Shown: piece after piece, positions 54,752 through 63,653 of the stretch | Layout of the letters: the number at the start of each line of letters is the position of its first letter | How positions within the stretch are numbered: the first letter of the stretch is position 1 | Assembly: GCA_016213785.1 (NCBI GenBank) | Contig: JACQZQ010000008.1 | Coordinates: 124,001 to 188,000, forward strand | Length of the DNA: 64,000 nt | Origin: Acidobacteriota bacterium | GTDB taxonomy: Bacteria > Acidobacteriota > Blastocatellia > Chloracidobacteriales > JADJPF01 | Direction: 5' to 3' | Notes under the pieces: model-generated | The model's input: only the letters and a program-made list of their open reading frames with translations | What the model was told of the DNA's origin: nothing | The model's database searches: none | Position numbers and translations under genes: made by a program

Positions 54752-54782
54752 TAATAGCCTAAGATAAAATCTTAGGCTATTA
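54752..54782. terminator. bidirectional terminator between convergent genes
   Basis: TAATAGCCTAAGAT (54752-54765) with ATCTTAGGCTATTA (54769-54782), 3-nt loop. The right arm includes the stop codon of the minus-strand gene. It shares the CCTAAGA core with 6999 and 45038. Confidence 0.7.
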
Positions 54783-55871
54783 CTCTTGAGTATCTTGTTT
54801 AGCTTTTTCTTTGAAAAAACCTCTATGATTTTCTACATCAATAGATATTTTTCCTTTATTTGTTTTTCTCAAGAAAAGAGACTTTTTCTTAACTATGTCT
54901 GAAATAAACCTTTCTCCTAGCCCATCTTTAGGTAAAATGGGTGTTGTGCGTTTAGGTAAAAGGTTATTTGAGCTTGAAAAATTAACCTCTCCCCAAGCTA
55001 GAGCATCTATCCCAAAAAGCGTTGCACTCCACCAAGCATAATCATATTGAGCTTGATTAAAGACTTGATTTGGCAAAATGGTTGTTATTGCTAGAAATTT
55101 AACATTAAATTTTTCTTTATATTTAATGGCTTTAGAAAGTTTACTTGGATAACTATCGTCATATTCACCATTACGAATCTGAAATGATTCTAATAAAACT
55201 AAGTCATTGTTACTTAAAATAGTAGGCTCACCACTAGGGTTTCCACCCCCAACTTTATTAAGTGGAACTACTTGTGCATCAAATAAATCTTCTAAGTTAT
55301 ATGCATTAAGAAAAGCTTGTAGCCCTAGGTTATGAATAATTTTTATAACACTATTTTGTCTAGTACGAGTAACTCCAAAATCATAACCTGCTTCATCAAG
55401 AAAAATGCCTGAAACTCCCATATTTGCCCATAGTCGTGCCCTATTCTCTATTTCTTGAAGTGGTAGATTTTGTGAGTTACCTAAATCTATATAGCCATAG
55501 ACTAAAGTGCGGCGATTTGATTCTTTTAGTAAATTAATGATTTTTCTAGTATTTTCATGCTCTTGAAAACCTGCACCAGGAGGAAAACGATTTTGCACAA
55601 TGTCCTGAAATTCAAGTCCATCTCCAAATACTACTATGTCATACTCAGCAAAGGTATTTACAGCCATATTTAGATCACCCTTAGCACCGTTAACTAAACT
55701 AGGAAAACCATAATATATGGCAAGAGGTTTAGGTAGTGGAAGTTGCTCAAGACTACTATTGTTAATTGAGTAACTTTCCTTATAGCAAGATATTAGTATT
55801 AGTAATAAAACGCTCGCTATCACTTTATAGAGAAGTTTTTTATAGAAAATGTTTTTCATAAATTTGGTCAT
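54780..55871 (-). CDS. lipoprotein, GH114-like TIM-barrel
   Basis: 363 residues. A lipoprotein signal (hydrophobic 15-28, lipobox LISC with Cys near 29) suggests lipid anchoring. The body starts PLAIYYGFPSLVN and has FGDGLEF, VYGYIDLGN and SGIFLDEAGYDFG, an order and wording like glycoside hydrolase 114-type barrels (endo-alpha-1,4-polygalactosaminidase). A C-terminal tail of about 60 residues is basic. The sugar target is not known. It could act on exopolysaccharide at the cell surface (inference). Confidence 0.7.
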   Translation of the reverse strand: MTKFMKNIFYKKLLYKVIASVLLLILISCYKESYSINNSSLEQLPLPKPLAIYYGFPSLVNGAKGDLNMAVNTFAEYDIVVFGDGLEFQDIVQNRFPPGAGFQEHENTRKIINLLKESNRRTLVYGYIDLGNSQNLPLQEIENRARLWANMGVSGIFLDEAGYDFGVTRTRQNSVIKIIHNLGLQAFLNAYNLEDLFDAQVVPLNKVGGGNPSGEPTILSNNDLVLLESFQIRNGEYDDSYPSKLSKAIKYKEKFNVKFLAITTILPNQVFNQAQYDYAWWSATLFGIDALAWGEVNFSSSNNLLPKRTTPILPKDGLGERFISDIVKKKSLFLRKTNKGKISIDVENHRGFFKEKAKQDTQE

Positions 55872-55954
55872 ACTAGGGTAAAATAGCTTAGAACTTGCTA
55901 AAAATTTTATAGCTTAGATTAACATTTTGGCCTAGCTTTTACCAAAACTTCTAG

Positions 55955-57781
55955 ATGGAAATTACTAGCTTATTAACTGCTGTTTGGATATTAATTGTAT
56001 TTATAGTTTTATTTTTTTTACTACCACAAAAACTATTTCCAAACAGAATAGAAACTAGTTCTATTAATAAAATCTTAAGTAATAGCATATATGCTATTCT
56101 AGTAGTTATAATGGCTGGTAATTTATTACCTAGAGCTAACTTATTTAATTGGTTTACTTTACTATTATGTTATTTTATTTGGCCTGGTTTTTACTGGTTA
56201 GGAAAAAATTTTGGACAAGCAAAAAATTTGTTAAAAGATTATTTTATAAATAAATATTTACAGGTACTTGATTTATTAGAATTTGATACTTTAAGAAAAG
56301 ATTTTTTTGAGTATTTTAGTAATAAAAAGCAAAACTATTTTTTATTACTAAAATCAATTATTAAAAGATCCTCAAATCCTGTTACGATATTAGGAATAAG
56401 TTTTTTTATTATAATATTTAGTTTTACTATTACAGTAAATTTTTCTCAATCTCTAAAAGAACTAAGATTTCCTTTTGTAGAAAGCTATCAAACTTTATTG
56501 CAAAGTTGGCAAGTTTTGTTAAACCAACAAAATAGCAATATAATTTTTCTACCTTCTATTATTGCTGCCATTAGTACTTTAGCGGGAATAAATGCTTTTG
56601 AAGTGGTTAGGTTTTTTTCTCCTATTTTATTGTGTTTGTTAATTTTAATAGTAGCTATAACAGTTTGGAATCTGACTGACTATAAAAGTATTGGATTAGT
56701 TACTTTTTATTTTCTAGCAGTAAATATATTCTATTTACCAAAAGAAGATAAAATTAAAATAAATGGCTTACCTAAATCTTTAATAGAAACTGTTTTAGAT
56801 GTTTTTGGGCAAAATTTATCAGAATATATTTTTAGCCAAAATACTGCTTTAGCCTTTATTATTTTACTATTAACTCTTAACTTTTTTAATGATTTTATAA
56901 AGGGAGAATATAAATTTAATTTTACTGTAAATAAAAGAAACTTGGTTAATATTTTAACCTGTTTAATACTTTTAGGCTTAATTTCTCCTCTAATGCTTTT
57001 ACCTAGCTTTATAACAATGTTGGCTCTACTTATAATACCAACAATAGCTTTATTTAGTTTAAGCCTTAGTCTGATAATGTTGATTTTATTCCTAGAAGTC
57101 AATCATATAAATTTTTCTAATAATTTTAATAATTTTAATAGTTTTAATAATTTTAATAGTTTTAATAGTTTTGAACTTAAATTTATTTTACCAATAGCTT
57201 TAGCTCTTTTTTTTGCTTCTATTTGTCAATTTTTAATTTATTTAACTAAGTTTTTGTTAAAACATTACTCAGAACTTGTAGTAGCGGTATTAGCTATAGC
57301 TATTTCCATCACGTTTCTTCCTAAATATCCTAATTATCAATACGTAGAGTATGATATTTCTGCTAGGAAAACCCTAGAGATAGCTCAAAAGTATCCTAAA
57401 AAACAATGGTTAATAGTTGCTCCAGTAGAGCAATTAGCTATAAGTTATGGTTATGGCTGGTATGAAGACTTAAATAATTTTATAAATAAGTACCAGGATA
57501 AAGTTAAAAAAAAGGATTTTAGCTTTTCATTTCCTTTAGATGTATTTATTTTTGTAGAGAAAAAACCTTTTATATTTTTTAAGCAAGAACCAAATCAAGT
57601 ACCATTTTCTCTTTTAACAGATTTAAGTTATAAGAATTATCGTTCCCTTGCTGGACGTGCAAGTTTAGAGCAACAAGCTATAACATTATGTGAGACTTAT
57701 AGAGAAAATCATCCCGAACTAAAGCTTTATTATGAGGATGAGGTTTTAAGGATTTACTTTATTCCTAAAAACACAGACTAG
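55955..57781 (+). CDS. polytopic membrane protein, unknown function
   Basis: 608 residues with about ten or more hydrophobic helices between residues 5 and about 450, then a soluble C-terminal region of about 150 residues. A long Phe-rich loop contains the NNF/NSF repeat near residues 389-406. The overall layout (many helices then a soluble tail, with Lys-rich loops) resembles bacterial glycosyltransferases of the GT-C type in a general way, but I see no diagnostic motif. It is divergent from the GH114-like lipoprotein, and a polysaccharide link is possible only as a guess. Confidence 0.6.
   Translation: MEITSLLTAVWILIVFIVLFFLLPQKLFPNRIETSSINKILSNSIYAILVVIMAGNLLPRANLFNWFTLLLCYFIWPGFYWLGKNFGQAKNLLKDYFINKYLQVLDLLEFDTLRKDFFEYFSNKKQNYFLLLKSIIKRSSNPVTILGISFFIIIFSFTITVNFSQSLKELRFPFVESYQTLLQSWQVLLNQQNSNIIFLPSIIAAISTLAGINAFEVVRFFSPILLCLLILIVAITVWNLTDYKSIGLVTFYFLAVNIFYLPKEDKIKINGLPKSLIETVLDVFGQNLSEYIFSQNTALAFIILLLTLNFFNDFIKGEYKFNFTVNKRNLVNILTCLILLGLISPLMLLPSFITMLALLIIPTIALFSLSLSLIMLILFLEVNHINFSNNFNNFNSFNNFNSFNSFELKFILPIALALFFASICQFLIYLTKFLLKHYSELVVAVLAIAISITFLPKYPNYQYVEYDISARKTLEIAQKYPKKQWLIVAPVEQLAISYGYGWYEDLNNFINKYQDKVKKKDFSFSFPLDVFIFVEKKPFIFFKQEPNQVPFSLLTDLSYKNYRSLAGRASLEQQAITLCETYRENHPELKLYYEDEVLRIYFIPKNTD
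57119..57172. repeat. six 9-bp units (AATAATTTT/AATAGTTTT)
   Basis: In-frame minisatellite in the membrane protein gene, encoding NNF/NSF six times in a loop between two predicted helices. Confidence 0.85.
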
Positions 57782-57807
57782 GCTTATTAAACTATATTGC
57801 TAGTAAA

Positions 57808-58944
57808 TTATTGTAACCAAGAAGCATAATAGGCGCTATTTAGTTCATCTGCAAATTCTTGTGCTGTTGAATAACGATCATTAGGGGATTTAGCTAGTGC
57901 CTTAAAAATAACATTTTCTACTGCTGTAGAAACATCAGTAATTACATTATGTAATGGAGGAGGCATATTAGAAATTTGATTAGCCATCATTGCCATCATA
58001 GTTTTAGCTTGAAAAGGATGACGACCTGCTATTATTTCATAGAAAATTAACCCTAAATTATAAATATCAGTTCTTAAATCATAAGGTTCTTCCATACAAC
58101 GTTCAGGTGACATATAGGCTGGAGTTCCTACAACTAGCCCTGGAAGAGTTTTCATATTATTAAAATCGTTTCCTGTAAGTTGTTTAGCAATTCCAAAATC
58201 AATTAATTTTATTACTTCGCTATCATCAGAAGTTTTATGAAGCACTATATTTGCGGGTTTTAAGTCTCTGTGAATAATTCCTTGTGAATGGGCAACATTT
58301 AGTGCTGCACATATTGGAGTAATAATTTGAATTGCTCTACGTAAGGCTATACGCCCTACACGTTGTTGTTCACCTAATAAGGTTTCACCTTTAAGTAATT
58401 CCATTACTATGTATGGGGTTCCATTATCAGTAAAATCAAAATCATGTACAGTAATTACATTAGGGTGTTTAATAGATGCTGTAGTTACAGCTTCTAAATG
58501 AAAGCGGCGGGCTGTATCTGGGTCACGTGCATAACTACTACGAAGTAATTTTAGCGCTACTTTATCGCCCATTAATAGGCGTTGTGCTAAATAAACTTCA
58601 GATGCACCTCCTGCACCTAAAGGGCCTAGAATCTGATATTTATTATCAATGATTTCTCCATCTCTTTTTTTTACTTTTGCTAGTTCGTTACGATTTTGAG
58701 GATCTTTATTATCACCCGCTTTTCCATATTGGCTTAGGCTTTTTAACTGCTCTCCATAACCAAATGTGTAATCTTTAATTTCAGGTTCATTTGATATTAC
58801 ATCTCCAACATTAGTTAAATCCATTTCTAGGAGATTTAGTATAGGGATTGTTTCTGAAGGGCTAGCCCCATCCAGCGATTTAGCAACTAGAGAGGGTTTA
58901 ATAGAGAAGATTGTTCTTAATTGATCTTTGGTTTTTTGCTCCAT
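57808..58944 (-). CDS. soluble Ser/Thr protein kinase
   Basis: 378 residues. About 1-100 is a polar N-terminal region without Cys cluster. The kinase domain fills about 103-370: GAGGASEV (110-117), ALK lysine 132, HRD Asp227, DFG (249-251) and GTPAYMSPERC. The catalytic residues are complete. No membrane helix, so cytoplasmic. It begins 39 bases after the cupin gene, so the two may be one transcript, possibly with the tRNA-Arg further upstream. Confidence 0.92.
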   Translation of the reverse strand: MEQKTKDQLRTIFSIKPSLVAKSLDGASPSETIPILNLLEMDLTNVGDVISNEPEIKDYTFGYGEQLKSLSQYGKAGDNKDPQNRNELAKVKKRDGEIIDNKYQILGPLGAGGASEVYLAQRLLMGDKVALKLLRSSYARDPDTARRFHLEAVTTASIKHPNVITVHDFDFTDNGTPYIVMELLKGETLLGEQQRVGRIALRRAIQIITPICAALNVAHSQGIIHRDLKPANIVLHKTSDDSEVIKLIDFGIAKQLTGNDFNNMKTLPGLVVGTPAYMSPERCMEEPYDLRTDIYNLGLIFYEIIAGRHPFQAKTMMAMMANQISNMPPPLHNVITDVSTAVENVIFKALAKSPNDRYSTAQEFADELNSAYYASWLQ

Positions 58945-58983
58945 AAACTAATTGGGACTAAAATTATTTAGGGCTAAAAAGTT

Positions 58984-59319
58984 TTAAGCTTTATTTTTTA
59001 CATTTGGATTAGGAGACATAACAACTAATAGAACCAATCTTTCTTCTGAAAGGTTTTCTACCCCATGTTGAAGTCCTGCTGGAGCTAAAACTGTATTACC
59101 TACGCCAAGGGTTTGTTTTTCTTCTCCAACATAGAAATGGCCTATGCCTTCTAATACAAAGTAAATTTTATCTGCATCGTGATGAGTATGAAGCTTTTGA
59201 CTTTGTTGTGGTTCTAGGCAATATACATCACAAAATAAATTGTTTGTTTCAAAAAGATTTATTTTCACCATTTTATCTGGAGAAAATTTCTTTAGTTCAG
59301 TAAAAAACTTTACTTGCAA
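58984..59319 (-). CDS. single-domain cupin protein
   Basis: 111 residues. Cupin motif 1 is QKLHTHHDADKIYFVLEG with metal-ligand histidines, and motif 2 is APAGLQHGVEN. It should bind a metal and may be an isomerase, dioxygenase-like or binding protein; too generic to assign. It is flanked by tRNA-Arg upstream and the kinase gene downstream on the same strand. Confidence 0.85.
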   Translation of the reverse strand: MQVKFFTELKKFSPDKMVKINLFETNNLFCDVYCLEPQQSQKLHTHHDADKIYFVLEGIGHFYVGEEKQTLGVGNTVLAPAGLQHGVENLSEERLVLLVVMSPNPNVKNKA

Positions 59320-59385
59320 ACGACCCCCTAGAAAAGACTAGAGTTCTATATTTTTGTTTATTTTTAAGAACGAATTGGTAAGAAG

Positions 59386-59459
59386 TGCCCTCGGCGCGAC
59401 TTGAACGCGCAACCTACGCCTTAGGAGGGCGTTGCTCTATCCATTTGAGCTACGAGAGC
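59386..59459 (-). tRNA. tRNA-Arg(CCU)
   Basis: 74 bases fold as a full cloverleaf: 7-bp acceptor with two G-U pairs, D arm, anticodon arm ACGCC/GGCGT with loop CTCCTAA (anticodon CCU, reading AGG), T arm GCGCG/CGCGC with TTCAAGT, discriminator A. CCA is not encoded. Confidence 0.95.
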
Positions 59460-59517
59460 AAGAAATATTAATTAGTGAATTAATATGGTAACAAAACTAG
59501 CTTGAATTAAACAAGTT

Positions 59518-60039
59518 TTAAGATTGATATTGTAATAAAGAATAAACATGATAGCCATCAAACCTCTTACGGCCTTGGAGAAAATCTAACTCTATTACAA
59601 AACCAAGACCAGCAACCTGTCCACCAAGTTTTTCTACTAGATCAACCACTGCTTTTGCTGTTCCACCCGTTGCTAGTAAATCATCTGCAATCAATACTTT
59701 ATGACCTTGGCCTACAGCATCTCTATGGATTTCTAAAGTATCAGTACCATATTCAAGCTCATAACTTATAGATTCTGTTGAAGCTGGCAATTTTCTAGGT
59801 TTACGAACTGGAACAAAACCTGCTCCAATGTGATAGGCCAAAGCAGGAGCAAAAATAAATCCACGAGCTTCAATACCTATTACAGTATCAATTTTTTCAC
59901 CAGCAAAGGCTTCACTCATTCTATTAATAACAGTTTTTAATCCCTTGGCATCTTTTAGTAGAGTTGTGATGTCATAGAATAAAATCCCTGGTTTAGGAAA
60001 ATCTGGTACTTCACGAATCAACTTTTTTAAGTCTTCCAT
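59518..60039 (-). CDS. apt: adenine phosphoribosyltransferase
   Basis: 173 residues, the usual length. It makes AMP from adenine and PRPP (purine salvage). The PRPP-binding motif [16 protein letters not shown] is near residue 116, and [12 protein letters not shown] at the N-terminus is characteristic. The start is ATG 60039, as the usual [13 protein letters not shown]-type N-terminus begins just after it; its SD GGAGG lies in the end of the PilZ gene upstream with a spacer of 11. Only 4 bases separate the two genes, so translation is coupled. Confidence 0.96.
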   Translation of the reverse strand: MEDLKKLIREVPDFPKPGILFYDITTLLKDAKGLKTVINRMSEAFAGEKIDTVIGIEARGFIFAPALAYHIGAGFVPVRKPRKLPASTESISYELEYGTDTLEIHRDAVGQGHKVLIADDLLATGGTAKAVVDLVEKLGGQVAGLGFVIELDFLQGRKRFDGYHVYSLLQYQS

Positions 60040-60043
60040 TAAA

Positions 60044-60964
60044 TTAACTGCCTCCAGTCCAACATTTATCAATAAATTCTAAGTGCAAATTCCAAACACC
60101 GCCTTGACCAATAGTTACAGCTTTAATACAAGATATGGCTTCAAAATTTTCTCTCATCATATTGATTTTGATCCTACTTCCTACAGCAACCTCTTTTGTT
60201 GCCATTACACAAGCTCCGCCACGACTAATATTAGTAACTAAACCTGGTTCTTGATAAAGTGTTCTTCCTGTTGAATCTAAAAAATCAATCATAACATCTA
60301 TTGGTATAGTAAGACGGGCATCGCGCCTTCCTGGCCTTTCCCAAGCCGAAGGATTATTAGATGTATTAGGCATATTATTAGCCGCATTATTACTAGATAC
60401 GCCATTATTACTAGATACACCACTAGCCGTATTATTTTGTATTGGTCTACTAAGATTACTCCCTATAGTTGGCATAGAGTTTAAGCTTTGTGATTGGTTT
60501 TGCATCTGGTTCTTTACTTCCGTAGAAGCTTTAGGATAAGAACCTGTAGGAGCTTTAGCGTAAGAGCCAGTTGGCGTTTTACCAATACTAGATGTTTTTT
60601 TCAAATCTACATTTAGAAAATCTGAAGTTTGATAGCTTTGAATCCCAGAAGGAGGATTTTTACCAATAAAAGATAATCCTATTTCACATCCGCCTTCTGC
60701 TAACATATGGACTCGACGAACTTGGGCATAAATTTGATAAATTTCTGTAGATAAATCATAAAGGCGCAAGCGTCTAGGCATTTGCATAGAAAGAAAGAGT
60801 ATAGAATTTTTTGATACTATAGATTCTAAAACTAAACATAAACCAAATGCAGAAGCATCATGTGTTTGACAAACTTCACGAAATTTTTCTCCATCAACCG
60901 TATATCCAAATACTTGAACTGGCATGGAAACCTTTAATCGAGGGCGTGAACGTTTTTCTTGCAT
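60044..60964 (-). CDS. tandem PilZ-domain protein
   Basis: 306 residues from ATG 60964 (SD GGAG 8 bases upstream); ATG 60982 has no SD. Two PilZ domains: about 1-108 ([10 protein letters not shown], then DASAFGL) and about 205-306 ([10 protein letters not shown], then NISRGGAC). A Ser/Asn/Pro-rich linker (115-205) joins them. PilZ domains bind cyclic di-GMP through RxxxR and D/NxSxxG. In the first domain RSRPR and DASAFG fit; in the second RRDAR and NISRGG fit. It may couple c-di-GMP to pilus or polysaccharide activity (inference). Confidence 0.85.
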   Translation of the reverse strand: MQEKRSRPRLKVSMPVQVFGYTVDGEKFREVCQTHDASAFGLCLVLESIVSKNSILFLSMQMPRRLRLYDLSTEIYQIYAQVRRVHMLAEGGCEIGLSFIGKNPPSGIQSYQTSDFLNVDLKKTSSIGKTPTGSYAKAPTGSYPKASTEVKNQMQNQSQSLNSMPTIGSNLSRPIQNNTASGVSSNNGVSSNNAANNMPNTSNNPSAWERPGRRDARLTIPIDVMIDFLDSTGRTLYQEPGLVTNISRGGACVMATKEVAVGSRIKINMMRENFEAISCIKAVTIGQGGVWNLHLEFIDKCWTGGS

Positions 60965-61044
60965 AAATTTGGCTCCGGCCATTTTAAGCTTAAAAGTAAA
61001 ATATTAAGCCTAAATTATCAATATTCTATACAAAATCTTAATTA

Positions 61045-61320
61045 TTAATACTCAATACGAAAACCTTGAAACTTCCCTGAGATTTCTAAAACTTTTTCCT
61101 CTATTTGAACTACTTGGGCGTGATAGGGGCCTGCGGCTAGTTCTTTTTTAAATCCCTCAATTGCTTCGCGCTGACCTTCAGCTACTACCTCTACTTGTCC
61201 TGAAGTTAGATTTCGTGCATAACCAGAGATTTGATATTGGTTTGCTGCACGCATTGCAAAATAGCGATAGCCTACGCCTTGAACTTTACCACTAATGAGG
61301 AAATAACGGGCTATATGCAT
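61045..61320 (-). CDS. acyP: acylphosphatase
   Basis: 91 residues, the usual length. It hydrolyses acyl phosphates. VQGVGYRYF (catalytic Arg, about 15-23) and the GYARNLTSGQVEV block (catalytic Asn) are both present. It is transcribed in the same direction as tRNA-Pro, 68 bases downstream of it. Confidence 0.94.
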   Translation of the reverse strand: MHIARYFLISGKVQGVGYRYFAMRAANQYQISGYARNLTSGQVEVVAEGQREAIEGFKKELAAGPYHAQVVQIEEKVLEISGKFQGFRIEY

Positions 61321-61387
61321 AATTATTATGTCTGTTTAGAGTATCGAAGTTAAAAAGTGCGTAAGATTAATATACTAAGACTCTAGA

Positions 61388-61461
61388 TCGGGGCGAGTGG
61401 ATTCGAACCACCGGCCTCACGGTCCCGAACCGTGCACTCTACCAGACTGAGCCACGCCCCG
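61388..61461 (-). tRNA. tRNA-Pro(CGG)
   Basis: A 74-base cloverleaf: acceptor CGGGGCG/CGCCCCG, D arm, anticodon arm CACGG/CCGTG with loop TTCGGGA (anticodon CGG), T arm with TTCGAAT, discriminator A. CCA is not encoded. A near-consensus promoter lies 37 bases upstream. Confidence 0.95.
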
Positions 61462-61497
61462 AAAAATTTGCTTTACTTGGGGAAATTTTTCCTAAAA

Positions 61498-61525
61498 AGT
61501 ATATGGCATGGATTTTTTCTGTCAA
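61498..61525 (-). promoter_or_regulatory. promoter of tRNA-Pro
   Basis: Minus strand: TTGACA (61520-61525), 16-base spacer, TATACT (61498-61503). It would start transcription about 30 bases before the tRNA. It is one of the strongest promoter matches in the window. Confidence 0.75.
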
Positions 61526-61734
61526 GTTACTTCTGAGACTACAGTAAATAGCCTCTTTTAGAGATTTTGGTTAAATAAAAACTTGAATCTATATTTTAAT
61601 TAATTATAAAAAAATTAAGTTATTGGAAGTATGTAAATATATTGATGGAAAGTAATATAAGACAGAACAGTTAGACTAAACCAAAAGTTTAAGTAAGAGA
61701 ACCTTAAAACCAAAAGTTTATTTTACTTAAGTTA

Positions 61735-62202
61735 TTATGCTCCAGAAGGAGCGCCTTTAACTGAAGACTGGTCAGAATTTTGTTCTAAATCTCGCTTAAT
61801 GCCATCTAGTATTCCGTTAATAAATTGTGTTGCTTCATAAGTACTAAAACGGCGAGCAATTTCTAAGGCTTCATTAATAATGACGGTTTTGGGAGTATTA
61901 GGCTCATAGAAAAATTCATAAACAGCCATTCTAAGTAAATTACGATCAACTACAGCCATACGAGAAATACGCCAATTAGCAGCCCGGTTACTGATTCGGT
62001 CATCTATTTCTTCTTGGTGGGCAATTGTGCCAACAACCAGATTAGTCGCAAAATCAGTAATTTCTGAACTAGATTCTGAAACAGCCGTTTCGCACATTTC
62101 TTCCCAATAGGTCTTAATTAAATCTTCTACCTTTGGACGTGCAATATCATATTGAAAGAGCATTTGTAAGGCACACTCTCTAGCCTTACGACGAGCACCC
62201 AT
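61735..62202 (-). CDS. nusB: transcription antitermination protein NusB
   Basis: 155 residues, all-helical. With NusE it binds boxA RNA and helps rRNA antitermination. The N-terminal RRKARECALQMLFQYD and the C-terminal NEALEIARRFSTYEATQFINGILD are signature blocks. It is 45 bases downstream of ribH in the same direction, a common gene order. No obvious own promoter. Confidence 0.96.
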   Translation of the reverse strand: MGARRKARECALQMLFQYDIARPKVEDLIKTYWEEMCETAVSESSSEITDFATNLVVGTIAHQEEIDDRISNRAANWRISRMAVVDRNLLRMAVYEFFYEPNTPKTVIINEALEIARRFSTYEATQFINGILDGIKRDLEQNSDQSSVKGAPSGA

Positions 62203-62247
62203 AATTTTTTTACCTAAAACCTAAATAAATTAGTTTAATTACTTAAA

Positions 62248-62730
62248 CTAGTTGTTAATACTTTGTTGAATTTGTTGGCACAAATTAACCATTTCTACAG
62301 CAGACATTGCTGCTTCAGCACCTTTGTTACCAGCCTTCATTCCTGCACGATCAATAGCCTGATCTACAGAATCGGCAGTAATAATCCCATAGGTAATAGG
62401 AATATTACTAGTTAGAGCAATCTGTGCTATTCCTTTGGTTACTTCTGCGGCAATATAGTCAAAATGAGGTGTCTCACCTCTAATTACAGCGCCTAGACAA
62501 ACTATAGCGTCCCATTTATTGGTTTGTGTTAATTGTTTAACTATTAAAGGAATTTCAAATGAACCAGGAACCCTACAAATTGTAATGTCGTTACTTTGTG
62601 CTCCAAGGCGTTCTAATATATCGACTGCCCCACCTACTAGGCGATTTACTACTAGATCATTCCATCTACTAGCAACTAGAGCAAACTTAAAGCCTGTAGC
62701 ATTAAGCGATCCCTGTATTTGTCGCGGCAC
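62248..62730 (-). CDS. ribH: 6,7-dimethyl-8-ribityllumazine synthase
   Basis: 160 residues. It condenses a ribityl-pyrimidinedione with dihydroxybutanone phosphate to lumazine, the step before riboflavin. SRWNDLVVNRLVGGA, RVPGSFEIPL, GAVIRGETPHFDYIAAEV (catalytic His) and the AGNKGAEAA segment are all in place. No other rib gene is near, so it is split from the pathway. It is transcribed first with nusB behind a strong promoter. Confidence 0.97.
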   Translation of the reverse strand: MPRQIQGSLNATGFKFALVASRWNDLVVNRLVGGAVDILERLGAQSNDITICRVPGSFEIPLIVKQLTQTNKWDAIVCLGAVIRGETPHFDYIAAEVTKGIAQIALTSNIPITYGIITADSVDQAIDRAGMKAGNKGAEAAMSAVEMVNLCQQIQQSINN

Positions 62731-62771
62731 TTTTGCCTTCCTTTAAGAGTTAAGCTATGTGTTTGGTCAGC

Positions 62772-62801
62772 AGTATAGTGTTAGCCTTTTAGCCTTGTCA
62801 A
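62772..62801 (-). promoter_or_regulatory. promoter of ribH-nusB
   Basis: Minus strand: TTGACA (62796-62801), 18-base spacer, TATACT (62772-62777). It gives a leader of about 35 bases, too short for an FMN riboswitch. Confidence 0.75.
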
Positions 62802-62825
62802 CACTCTGATGCTCGATCTTTGCTA

Positions 62826-63272
62826 TTACAAAGCCTTATCATAAATATGGTTTTGAAAAGCACTTAAGACTTTTTCAGGAAAAGTAGAACGCTTACGCTC
62901 ACTATTTACTACTAAGTGTGTGCTTTCTCCTTCACATAGTTTACACCTATCGTTTACACGATAAATATCATAACCAAATTTAATTAACCTACGATTAACT
63001 TGTTTAAGATAAGTACGAACTAAAATTTCATCATCATAAACTGCTGAGGCTAAGTAACGGCAATTAATTTCTATAAGAGGAGTAAATAGCTTATATTCTT
63101 CTTCTAGATCGCGATATGTAAAACCTAACTGACGAAAATAATCTGTTCTCCCTACTTCCATCCAAACTAAATAATTAGCATGGTAGACAATTCTCATAGA
63201 ATCTGTTTCAGCATAACGTACCCTAAGTAGCGAATCTACAAAGTGTTTAGGTAAGTTTTTTTTATTTTCCAT
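62826..63272 (-). CDS. YbgC/4HBT-type acyl-CoA thioesterase
   Basis: 148 residues of hot-dog fold. The active-site region YAETDSMRIVYHANYLVWMEVGR matches YbgC-like thioesterases (Asp in the D-x-x-x-x-V/Y motif). It hydrolyses acyl-CoA thioesters; the chain length is not predictable. A CKLC pair near residue 115 is unusual but may be chance. Monocistronic, divergent from the GYF_2-like gene. Confidence 0.9.
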   Translation of the reverse strand: MENKKNLPKHFVDSLLRVRYAETDSMRIVYHANYLVWMEVGRTDYFRQLGFTYRDLEEEYKLFTPLIEINCRYLASAVYDDEILVRTYLKQVNRRLIKFGYDIYRVNDRCKLCEGESTHLVVNSERKRSTFPEKVLSAFQNHIYDKAL

Positions 63273-63653
63273 AACAAATTAAACCTTTAATAAAACTAAT
63301 AATTAAAAACATTAAAACACCAACAATAACACGAATATTAAGAATATTAAGAATGCTAGGAATGTTTCAATCAATTGATGGTTAAATTATGGTATTTAAG
63401 CATAATCGTTCTTGATCTAATTACTAAGAATAGGTAAAATTTTCTGGAAATATAAGCGAATTCTCTTTTTATATAAATAATACTATGTAATAATCATTGT
63501 TTGTAACATAATAAAACTTAATCGTAAGAAGATAAAACATTTCTACAAATAATAAAACGGTGTTTATAAACACTTGTAGCTACAAGTGTTTATAAATATG
63601 AAGGCTAATAAAATATAATGTTTTCTAACAATAGACTGGAGGGAAAAAGTTTA
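63273..63653. other. 381-base divergent region
   Basis: AT-rich with no ORF. AATATTAAG occurs twice in tandem near 63337-63354. A weak promoter candidate for the plus strand is TTGATC-17-TAAAAT (63412-63440). The perfect palindrome at 63563-63596 lies in it. Confidence 0.4.
63563..63596. repeat. perfect 34-bp palindrome
   Basis: TTTATAAACACTTGTAG followed directly by its exact reverse complement, with no loop. GTGTTTATAAA occurs as a direct repeat at 63560-63570 and 63586-63596, and GTGTTTATAAACAC (63560-63573) is itself a palindrome. No T tract suits a terminator. It sits 57 bases before the ATG at 63654, so an operator is the best guess. Confidence 0.8.
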
